Part shown: in pieces, positions 49,310 through 56,985 of the stretch | Layout: every line of letters starts with the position of its first letter | Numbering within the stretch: position 1 is the first letter of the stretch | Origin: Acidobacteriota bacterium | GTDB taxonomy: Bacteria > Acidobacteriota > Vicinamibacteria > Vicinamibacterales > SCN-69-37 | DNA: 64,000 nt | Direction: 5' to 3' | NCBI GenBank assembly: GCA_016716905.1 | Contig: JADJUS010000003.1 | Coordinates: forward strand, 186,001 to 250,000 | The notes under the pieces: model-generated | The model's input: only the letters and a program-made list of their open reading frames with translations | Told to the model about the DNA's origin: nothing | The model's database searches: none | Program-made: the position numbers and the translations under genes

Positions 49310-50665
49310 ATGCGCCGATCCCTGTTCCTTGCCGCTGTCACCCTGCTCGCTGCATGCGGGACCCCAGCACCTGCCTCCGCCCCGCTGGTCGACACCATTA
49401 CCCCTGCGAGTGTGCGCGAACACACCGAGCGTGAGTGGACGCTCAAAGCCGACAAGATGCGCCGGCACCTGATACCGGCGATGCGTGCCCATGGGGTGAC
49501 GTTGTGGGTCATCATGAGCCGCGAGAACGCCGTGGACCCGGCGCTTGAGCTGTTCGGCGGCAGTGGAATCACCGGGTGGTACGGTCATCGCAACGCATAC
49601 CTCCTTTACGACCGCGGCGGTGACGCAGCGACGGCCCTTGAGGCCACGGTGTACGGCACCCATCTGTCGGGCCACCTGCGGCGGTTCTACGACACGGTCC
49701 AGAGTTACGGCGAAGCCGGGCTGAAGCCACTGCTTCAGCAGTACATCGCCGAGCGGAAACCCTCACGCATCGCCATCAATCAGTCGCGGACGATCAGCAT
49801 GGCGGACGGCCTGACTGCCGAGCTGAAGCAGTATTTGGTGGATGCTCTCGGGCCGGCATACGCGGCCCGCACGGTGTCCTCAGAGCCATTGCTGGTGGAC
49901 TATGTCTCGGTGCATACGCCTGAAGAGGATGCCGTTCAGGAACGGGCGGCGAAGGCGACGTACGACATCCTGCGCCGGGCGTTTTCCAATGAAGTCATCA
50001 CGCCGGGCACCACGACGCTGATGGACGTGTATTACTGGATTACCGCCGAACGCAAGCGCCAGAACTTCGAGTTCAACTTTAATGCGAGCCTCGACATCCA
50101 GCGGCTGGTTGATGGCAAGGTCCTATCGCTCGATGATTCGGATGATCCAACCATTGAGCGCGGTGACGTCCTGCATGTGGACTTCGGCGTGCGGCTGGCG
50201 GGTCTCGTGACTGATCAGCAGAAGATGGCGTACGTCCTCAGGACCGGTGAAACGGCAGCGCCGGCCGGCTTGGTCAAGGCCTTTGCCGACTCCCATCGCG
50301 CGGCCGCGATCCACGCCGCCGAGCTGATTCCCGGCCGCACCGGCATCGACATCAAGACGCGATCCGAAGCCGCAGCGAAGGCGGAAGGCATCGACCTGCT
50401 GGTCTACTCACATGTGCAGGGTTACTGGGTGCATGATGCCGGCACATGGACGGTCTTTGACTGGCCGGAGCGCTACGGCGCCCATCCACGCACGCCGCTC
50501 CATCCGGGCGTGTGGTTCTCTCTGGAGTTCCGCACGCGCACAGAAGTGCCCGAGTGGAACAACCAGCTGGTGGCGATGCAGCGTGAGGAGGACATGATCG
50601 TTCCCGCATCAGGTCCCGCGCGCTACAACGCAGGTCCGCAGAGTGAGCTCTGGGTCATCAGGTAG
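49310..50665 (+). CDS. Lipoprotein M24-family (aminopeptidase P/creatinase-like) protein
   Basis: 451 residues. A lipobox-like LLAAC follows a short hydrophobic signal, so it is probably anchored in the envelope. An N-terminal creatinase-like domain (about 60-200) precedes a pita-bread domain. Metal-ligand candidates are GDVLHVDFGVRLAGLVTDQQ (two Asp), SHVQGYWVHDAGTW (His), FSLEFRTRTEV (Glu) and MQREEDMIVPASG (Glu). M24 enzymes remove N-terminal residues next to proline or act on creatine. Substrate is unknown. ATG at 49310 directly precedes the signal. ATG at 49298 is another option. Confidence 0.85.
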   Translation: MRRSLFLAAVTLLAACGTPAPASAPLVDTITPASVREHTEREWTLKADKMRRHLIPAMRAHGVTLWVIMSRENAVDPALELFGGSGITGWYGHRNAYLLYDRGGDAATALEATVYGTHLSGHLRRFYDTVQSYGEAGLKPLLQQYIAERKPSRIAINQSRTISMADGLTAELKQYLVDALGPAYAARTVSSEPLLVDYVSVHTPEEDAVQERAAKATYDILRRAFSNEVITPGTTTLMDVYYWITAERKRQNFEFNFNASLDIQRLVDGKVLSLDDSDDPTIERGDVLHVDFGVRLAGLVTDQQKMAYVLRTGETAAPAGLVKAFADSHRAAAIHAAELIPGRTGIDIKTRSEAAAKAEGIDLLVYSHVQGYWVHDAGTWTVFDWPERYGAHPRTPLHPGVWFSLEFRTRTEVPEWNNQLVAMQREEDMIVPASGPARYNAGPQSELWVIR

Positions 50666-50680
50666 GGCGGGAAGTCGGCT

Positions 50681-50872
50681 TTACCGTTCTCGAGTGATAT
50701 CCGGTTTGCCCGACGACACCGACATCATGATGCCCAGGCCCACGGCCACGATGGCGCCAATGAATATCCACATGCCCGAAATGCGTGCCAGCATGCCGCT
50801 CTGGAACAGGGCGAGGGCCACGCCAATCACGAGGATCACGTAGCCGACCAGGTACATGTTGATGAATTTCAT
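50681..50872 (-). CDS. Two-helix small membrane protein
   Basis: 63 residues, with helices KFINMYLVGYVILVIGVALA and WIFIGAIVAVGLGIMMSVSS linked by FQSGMLARISG. No function is known; such peptides are widespread in bacteria. The ATG at 50872 lies after AAAGCTCC with GGAG nearby (GAGCTTTCC on the minus strand). A longer frame to 50923 lacks an evident RBS. It is convergent with the M24-like gene, separated by 15 bp. Confidence 0.65.
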   Translation of the reverse strand: MKFINMYLVGYVILVIGVALALFQSGMLARISGMWIFIGAIVAVGLGIMMSVSSGKPDITRER

Positions 50873-51196
50873 GGAAAGCTCCGTTGCCACGATGACGCAG
50901 GTGCCGGCCGGTGTCTGTCCCATTAAGGACAGAGGCCTGCCGCGCCCAACACCCTTCGTGCCAGCCTGAGGCTTTTCAGCATCCGCCGCGCGAAGGGGGA
51001 GGTCATCCGCGTGTCCCCTTGTTCAAAGGAATTGACCTGAAAGGGTCTCCGCGCCGGAGCCAGGCCGCCACGTTCGCGATCGTCCTCCGCGTCTCCGCTC
51101 TCCGCGCTCCGGATCGGCGACCCGAAACCTCTGCGTCTCTGCGCCTCCGTGTGATCCGTCGTAGGGGGAGCGTCAGGACCGCATTAGACTGATTGG
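50873..51196. other. Intergenic region with a dispersed repeat tag
   Basis: Over 300 bp with no credible ORF or RNA gene that I can recognise. At 51129-51162, CTCTGCGTCTCTGCGCCTCC leads into GTGTGATCCGTCGT, a third copy of the tag at 4710 and 14862. Before it, 51081-51110 holds a related CCGCGTCTCCGCTCTCCGCG stretch. This type of CT-rich repeat tends to occur in intergenic DNA before genes. Confidence 0.5.
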
Positions 51197-52858
51197 ATGC
51201 GCTCGTTCAGACACGCCCTCTCCGTCCAGATTGCCGCCCTTGGATTGCTGTGCTTCGCTGCGACGGGGGCGGCGACCGGACCGTTTTCCGCACAGCCCTC
51301 GCCACAGCGGGACCTGCGCAATGGTTGGGAAGTGCACCGCGAGCTGGTTGTCTCGCCGCAGGCCCATGCCGAGGCGCCGAAGTACTTCCCGAGTTTCTTC
51401 GAGTACCACGACATGGTGATGTTTCACCCCACCGTCGGGTATTACGCGAGCGGCCGCGTGGACTTCGTCGATCACTACCGCACCTATCCCGTCGTCCTGG
51501 CGCCTCTGTTCGGCCACATGGTGGCGGAGCAGATCTTCGCCATGTGGAACGGCATGCGCCGGGCGGGGACGCTCAGCGAGCGCGACCGCTTTACGATCGC
51601 GGAGTTCGGGCCAGGGGATGGCGCGCTGGCCGAGGCGATTCTCGACTACCTCGTGCGCAGGGCCGCCGAGGATGCGGCCTGGCGGACGTTCGCCGACCAG
51701 GTCCTTTACGTCTGTTACGACCGCTCACCCTCGCTCAACAAGGTGCAGCAGGAGAGGAATGCCCGCTTCGGCAAGCGCTTCGAGGCGCGTGTGGCTGATG
51801 CCACCAACATGACGGCCACAATTGCCAAGGGCAGCCTGAAAGGCGTGGTGCTGTCCAATGAGCTTCCAGACGCTTTCAGTGTGCACAAGACCATCCTCTC
51901 GGCCGATGGGACGGCTGAGGTGGCGTTTGTGGTCCCGGCCCTTCCAGCAGAGACCTGGCGAACCGTGCAGCCGCTTCTGTCGGCGACCGCGGCGCAGGCC
52001 ATTGAGGCTGACGACAAGGCGATCGAGGATCGATTCCTCGGCGGCCAGCGGGAGGGCGCGGTCTATCTCTCGAAGGCATCATTTGTCGCGCTGCTGGAGC
52101 ACCTGCGTTCGGCGCCGACTTACGAAGCGACGGCCAATGCGATGCAGTTCCGCGAGTTGTACGCGCCTGCGACGACCGTGCCGATTGTGGCAGAGCATTT
52201 GGGCCGCTACGCAGAAATGTATGCCGGTGTGCTTGCCAGGGATTCACGCGGCCTGGTCACTTATGTCAATCCAGGCGCTGAGCGCTTCATCCGTGATGCC
52301 GCTCAAGTGCTGAGTGCGGGATACATGCTGACCATCGACTACGGCGGCAACTTCGAGGAGATGCTGAACCAGCACTCGTATCCGCGGTTCCGCACTTATG
52401 GACCGGCATCGCGAAACAGGGCGAACCTGGCGCCCAACCAGGTCGACACCTTCGCGCCGTATGTGGGGCCCACGCTCAACGACTTCACGACGGACGCCAA
52501 CTTCACTCTGCTGGCGGCCGAGGGCGAGTTGGTGGGGCTGAAGGCGATTTACTACGGCGCGCAGCGCGCCTTGCAGGCGGGCACCTCCGTGTCGCTCGAC
52601 ACCGTCCCGAGCGCACGCGAGAACGAGGGGAACGCGGCCGAATTCCAGAGCTGGGCCACGAGTTTTGCCGGCCCCAGCGTCTACAAAATGCTGCTGCAGC
52701 AGAAGACCGGCACCGACCCGGCCTACCGCTTCGCCGGCCAACACCCTGAATCACTCGGCCTTGGAACCACTACGCTGGACCCCGCGCAGCGTAGTCGCGC
52801 GGACCAGATTGCGGCGCGACTGAAAGCGCAGGCGGCTGTGCTCAAGGTGTCGAAGTAG
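51197..52858 (+). CDS. MidA-like class I methyltransferase with an N-terminal signal peptide
   Basis: 553 residues. The MidA/NDUFAF7 family features are ASGRVDFVDHYRTYPVVLAP, IAEFGPGDGALAEAILDYLV (SAM-binding motif I), LYVCYDRSPSLNKVQQERNA, and VVLSNELPDAFSVHKTILSA (motif post-II). NDUFAF7 methylates an arginine of a complex I subunit. The N-terminus SVQIAALGLLCFAATGAATG looks like a signal peptide, so this copy would be exported to a compartment without SAM. It is also longer than usual (about 380-450). Whether the signal is functional or a non-cleaved anchor is not evident. The gene stands alone after a repeat-bearing gap. Confidence 0.78.
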   Translation: MRSFRHALSVQIAALGLLCFAATGAATGPFSAQPSPQRDLRNGWEVHRELVVSPQAHAEAPKYFPSFFEYHDMVMFHPTVGYYASGRVDFVDHYRTYPVVLAPLFGHMVAEQIFAMWNGMRRAGTLSERDRFTIAEFGPGDGALAEAILDYLVRRAAEDAAWRTFADQVLYVCYDRSPSLNKVQQERNARFGKRFEARVADATNMTATIAKGSLKGVVLSNELPDAFSVHKTILSADGTAEVAFVVPALPAETWRTVQPLLSATAAQAIEADDKAIEDRFLGGQREGAVYLSKASFVALLEHLRSAPTYEATANAMQFRELYAPATTVPIVAEHLGRYAEMYAGVLARDSRGLVTYVNPGAERFIRDAAQVLSAGYMLTIDYGGNFEEMLNQHSYPRFRTYGPASRNRANLAPNQVDTFAPYVGPTLNDFTTDANFTLLAAEGELVGLKAIYYGAQRALQAGTSVSLDTVPSARENEGNAAEFQSWATSFAGPSVYKMLLQQKTGTDPAYRFAGQHPESLGLGTTTLDPAQRSRADQIAARLKAQAAVLKVSK

Positions 52859-52903
52859 GTGTAGCCCCTTCAGTCCTTCACGCCTCGTGTGAATTCGAAG
52901 ACC

Positions 52904-53719
52904 CTAGCCGAGCGTGATCCGCAGGCGGGCCTGTCCGAAGGCCAGTTCATCGCCTGACTGAAGCGTCAGGCCTCGCGACCCGCGCGGCACCGCGATGCCG
53001 CGTCCGCCGCGAATGATCGCGGTGCCCTGCGCGCTGTTGTCGTCGATGACTCGTGGGCGTTTCGTCTGTTCGTCGAGTTCGATGCGCGCGTGCCGCCGTG
53101 ACACGCTCTGGTTCACCTCGTCACCGTTCTCGACGAACGCCACATGATTGATTCGCACGAGTTGCCGGCGCCCATCCCGCACCTCTGCGCCGCGCCCAAT
53201 CGCGATGGGCAACGTGCCGAATGAATACTCGGCACGGTCGGCCGTTCCACCTGTGACGAGGATGTCGATCCGGGGCGCCGCCTCAGGCACGGGCGCAGCG
53301 GCCTTTTCGACGCGAGCGAGCGCGATGTGGAAGTCGGGCCGTGGCCAAGCAGGGTCGGACACTTCGGCAAAGTGCAGATGCACTTCAACGTCCGCGTCAT
53401 GACAGCGTGCCGACGCCAGTCGCTTGATCACCCGTTCCTGCAGGGTAGGCGGCCCACCGCAAATCGCGGTGAAGGGCGCCTGATGCTCAACGGTTGGTGC
53501 AGGGAAAGTCACGGTGACGCTGTTGAATGGAAATGCATAACGTCCGCGCCCTGCCGGATGGACGTGCCGCGCAATGTGATCGCACGCGAGCGAGATGAGC
53601 TCCAGCGGCTGTAACGCCACAGGACGCGCCACCGTGTGTGCCGCCTGCTCGAACACTTCCGTCATCCGTGATTCGAGTTCGCGTGCGCCCGTGAGGACGC
53701 GTTGAAGCTTGTCGTTCAT
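52904..53719 (-). CDS. FhaA-like FHA-domain protein
   Basis: 271 residues. The N-terminal half (LQPLELISLACDHIARHVHP, then GRGRYAFPFNSVTVTFPAP) resembles the DUF3662-type domain of mycobacterial FhaA. The C-terminal half (about 165-271) is an FHA domain with IAIGRGAEV, SVSRRHARIELDEQ and DDNSAQGTAIIRGGRG, the phosphothreonine-binding loops. FhaA is phosphorylated by, and binds to, envelope Ser/Thr kinases and affects cell-wall synthesis. It is the last gene of the operon, overlapping the SEDS-PBP gene by 4 bp. Confidence 0.85.
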   Translation of the reverse strand: MNDKLQRVLTGARELESRMTEVFEQAAHTVARPVALQPLELISLACDHIARHVHPAGRGRYAFPFNSVTVTFPAPTVEHQAPFTAICGGPPTLQERVIKRLASARCHDADVEVHLHFAEVSDPAWPRPDFHIALARVEKAAAPVPEAAPRIDILVTGGTADRAEYSFGTLPIAIGRGAEVRDGRRQLVRINHVAFVENGDEVNQSVSRRHARIELDEQTKRPRVIDDNSAQGTAIIRGGRGIAVPRGSRGLTLQSGDELAFGQARLRITLG

Positions 53720-56700
53720 TTCAACAACCCCATTGACATCGCGGCGGTTGCAATCTGGCCGGCCGCGTTGGCGGCCGCCACTCCGCCGTATCCCGCATTT
53801 TCCAGAATCACGGCAAAGGCGATGCGCCGCTTTGCCGGTCCTTGTGGTGCAAATCCAACGAACCAGGCGTGCGAGGGAGCATCGTCAACTTCAGCGGTGC
53901 CCGTCTTCCCAGCGATCCGGGCCGGATGTGCCTTGAGCAGCCGGCCGGTACCGTCAACAACCGCATCCCGAAGGTACCCGGCAAGCGTGCGGGCAGCCCC
54001 TGGCGTGACGAAGGTCGTGTGAACCGCGGTGCCGGAGGTGACGATGGGTGATTCGTGAATGATGCCGTCGGTACCAATCGCCGCTGCCACGCGAGCGAGC
54101 CGCTGCGGAGTCACGAGGACTTCGCCCTGACCGTATCCTGCGTGGGGGAGATTGGCCAGAATCCGTTCGGGGGAGCGCGACGTGTTCAGCGTGATTCCGG
54201 CGGCCGCCGCCGTGTGCGCGAGTGCGTCCGAACCGAGGGCAACCGCGAGCTGAGCGAAATACGCATTGCACGACTTCACAATGGCTTCGTGCATGGCGAT
54301 GGCTCCATGCGCACTCCGGTCGCGGTCGTCGTCATGTATCGGTCCATGGCCGGGGAGAGAGACACCGACGCGATTGTTCGGGAGCCGCTGACAGGTGAGG
54401 GTCCGGTCGATCAAGCCCGCATCCTCTCGAAGCGCTGCGGCGGCCGTGATGATCTTGAACGTTGAGCCAGGCGGATACAGGCCATACCGAGCGCGGTCGA
54501 GGACCACGTCGTCCTGGTTCCCAAAGGGATAACTGACACTGGCAAGCAGTTCTCCAGTGTCAGCGTCGAGAATCACTGCCGCGCCTTTGCCGCTGCCGGA
54601 TTGCCTGGCTGCGCGCTCGACAATCGAGGCGACGGCGAGCTGGAACCGCGCGTCGATCGTAATTCGCACATCCCGCGGCCGCGCACGTAAGGCCTTCACA
54701 TCGGCGTGGTCTGGTTCGTAGCGATGACGCACGAGCGGAATCAGCGAGGTGTAATCGCGGCGAACGGCGAGCGACGGCTGCCCATCACGGCCGGTCGTGG
54801 AAACCGTGGCTGCGCGGTCGTCGAAGCCGCGCAAGAGGTCCTCGGCATCGCGCTCGACGTACGACGTGTTCGCGGCGGTCCAACTATCCCTTGTGTTCGC
54901 GTCGCCGAGCACATGCTGGAGAGCCGGACCAGCCGGATAGCAGCGGTGTGTTAATTGAGCGGCGCCGTTCGGCGCCGGCGCACAGACGTCGCCCAGCTTG
55001 CGGCCGATCTGTTCGTAGGCGCCGGCTGCCTTCTGCAAGACTCCCGCATCACTGCTCGCGATGGGCAGCCCACGGCGATCGTAGATGGTGCCCCGTGGGA
55101 TGGAACGCAGCGCGTCGAGGACGCGGGGGTTGTATTGGAACCTGCGGCCGCCGTCGGCCTGAACGCTGAGTTGCGGCCGCACCAGGTATTCGTCGGCGCG
55201 CAAGGTTTGTACAGATGCCGCGAACAGGAGCATTCCTGCGGCGCAGGCGGCGGCGGTTCTGGCAAGCCACCGCACCGGCGCCTGGAACGGCGTCAGGTCT
55301 GTGGATTCACTGCCCTTGCGGCGAATCGCCGCCAGAAACCCGAGCGCGGCAAAGTTGGCGGCCATGGCGGATCCGCCGTAGCTCAGAAAGGGCGTCACCA
55401 CTCCGGTCAGCGGCAGCAGCCCGAGAATGCCTGCGCCCATGACCAGGACCGGAATCGTGAGCGACAGCGTCATTCCCAGCGCGAGAAAGAACTGGTGGTC
55501 AGTGGACGCGCGCTTCGCGATGGTAAACCCGCGCCAGGCCACCAGCAGAAAGGCCGCGCCGACGATCACCAGTCCGAGCAAACCGAATTCCTCGCCCACA
55601 GCCGCGAGCACCATATCGGTGTGTCCCTCGGGGACGAACCGTGAGTGTCCAAACCCGGCCCCCGTGCCGGTCAGGGCGCCGGCCGAGAGTGCCCACAAGG
55701 CCTGCGCCACCTGATCGCCGCCTCGAACGGCGTTGTCCCACGGCGACTGCCACATCTGCAGCCTCGCAGCCAGCGTGGCTGAGATGTTGAGGAAAAATCC
55801 GATGGCAAAACCAGCGGCCAGCCCCGCGCATCCGGCACCCGCGAGCCACGCGCCGCCTCGCGCCACCGCGAACATCGCAAGAAACATGAGCGACAGCAGC
55901 AATGCGGGACCCAGATCCTTCTGGACGAAGAACAGCATCAATGCGGCTGCGACACCGGCGAGCACTGGGAGCACGTGGTGCAGCCTGGGCGCCCCTGCCT
56001 GCCTCAACAGTTCCCACCGCCGCGCGAAGTAGCCCGCGAGAAACAGCACCAGGAGGAATCGGATCGCTTCAATGGGCTGAATCGGCCCCAGGTTCACTTT
56101 GGCGCTGCTTGAGCCTGGGCCGCTTCCGAAGACGAGCAGGAGCACCGACAGGATCAACGCGCCCACCAGCGGGACATAGCTCCAGTCGCGGAAGGCCGCT
56201 CGCTCCACGTTGATCATGGAGACCGCTCCGAACAGTAGGACGCCAATGACAATCCCTTGCGTGTACCTGGTGAGAAGCAGCGTGTCCCGGATCGGATCGG
56301 GCCGCGACAACATCAAGGCGAACCCGATGCCGACGAGAAGGAGAGCCAGTGAGAGCAGGACGCGATCGCCAGTCATTCCCCGCAAGCGCCAGAGCAGCGA
56401 CACCAGATGAAAGCTCACGAGTATGACCAGGCCGCACCAGAGCACGGCGGATCGAAACTCATCCTGGGTGCGCACGGACAGGAATGGCTTCAGCGACGAG
56501 AGATCGTTGCTGTTCAGGAGGGCGATGGTCTGGGGCGGGTCCCGCTTGGCAGCGACGGCAGCCAGTCGGGCTGATTCGAGCCGCTCACGCAGGACCACCA
56601 GGCTCCTGTCTCGTTCCAGAGCCTCCACCGGCACGTCGATCCGCGCGAGCGCGCCCACGTTGGGCAGGGCTCTTCGGGGTGCTCCGGCCGGTTGCAGGTG

Positions 56701-56985
56701 AGCCGCGACCACTCGCGCCGCAAAGCGGCGATCGGCTGGGTAGGTGAAGACGGTGGCGAGCGGGACCTCGAGCGCATCAGTCTTCGTCTGCGTGTTGAGG
56801 TTGATGGGCAGCGGGGCGTGTGGTTCACCGAACTGCTCGGCCCGAATTCGGCCCGCGTAGGCGAGCAGGATCGCGAGAACCACCGCCGCCGACGTCAGAA
56901 GCAGAAGGCGTTCGCCAAGCGTGATGCTGGTGGACCTGTTCCGGACCCGTTGCAGATCTCCCGCGCGGGTGTAAGTTACTCCCAC
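53716..56985 (-). CDS. RodA/FtsW (SEDS) glycosyltransferase fused to a PBP2-type transpeptidase
   Basis: 1089 residues from a GTG start. After one helix and an insert of about 130 residues (LPINLNTQTKTDALEVPLAT and onward), residues about 170-565 form the SEDS core: FVQKDLGPALLLSLMFLAMF, MWQSPWDNAVRGGDQVAQAL and VVTPFLSYGGSAMAANFAAL. From about 590 a class B penicillin-binding protein follows, with RGTIYDRRGLPIASS, SXXK in YPPGSTFKI, SxN in SCNAYFAQLAV and KTG in IAGKTGTAEVDD. SEDS polymerises lipid II and PBP2 cross-links it. The two are normally separate adjacent genes (rodA-pbpA). Here they are one chain, 10 bp into the kinase gene's end. Confidence 0.93.
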   Translation of the reverse strand: MGVTYTRAGDLQRVRNRSTSITLGERLLLLTSAAVVLAILLAYAGRIRAEQFGEPHAPLPINLNTQTKTDALEVPLATVFTYPADRRFAARVVAAHLQPAGAPRRALPNVGALARIDVPVEALERDRSLVVLRERLESARLAAVAAKRDPPQTIALLNSNDLSSLKPFLSVRTQDEFRSAVLWCGLVILVSFHLVSLLWRLRGMTGDRVLLSLALLLVGIGFALMLSRPDPIRDTLLLTRYTQGIVIGVLLFGAVSMINVERAAFRDWSYVPLVGALILSVLLLVFGSGPGSSSAKVNLGPIQPIEAIRFLLVLFLAGYFARRWELLRQAGAPRLHHVLPVLAGVAAALMLFFVQKDLGPALLLSLMFLAMFAVARGGAWLAGAGCAGLAAGFAIGFFLNISATLAARLQMWQSPWDNAVRGGDQVAQALWALSAGALTGTGAGFGHSRFVPEGHTDMVLAAVGEEFGLLGLVIVGAAFLLVAWRGFTIAKRASTDHQFFLALGMTLSLTIPVLVMGAGILGLLPLTGVVTPFLSYGGSAMAANFAALGFLAAIRRKGSESTDLTPFQAPVRWLARTAAACAAGMLLFAASVQTLRADEYLVRPQLSVQADGGRRFQYNPRVLDALRSIPRGTIYDRRGLPIASSDAGVLQKAAGAYEQIGRKLGDVCAPAPNGAAQLTHRCYPAGPALQHVLGDANTRDSWTAANTSYVERDAEDLLRGFDDRAATVSTTGRDGQPSLAVRRDYTSLIPLVRHRYEPDHADVKALRARPRDVRITIDARFQLAVASIVERAARQSGSGKGAAVILDADTGELLASVSYPFGNQDDVVLDRARYGLYPPGSTFKIITAAAALREDAGLIDRTLTCQRLPNNRVGVSLPGHGPIHDDDRDRSAHGAIAMHEAIVKSCNAYFAQLAVALGSDALAHTAAAAGITLNTSRSPERILANLPHAGYGQGEVLVTPQRLARVAAAIGTDGIIHESPIVTSGTAVHTTFVTPGAARTLAGYLRDAVVDGTGRLLKAHPARIAGKTGTAEVDDAPSHAWFVGFAPQGPAKRRIAFAVILENAGYGGVAAANAAGQIATAAMSMGLLK

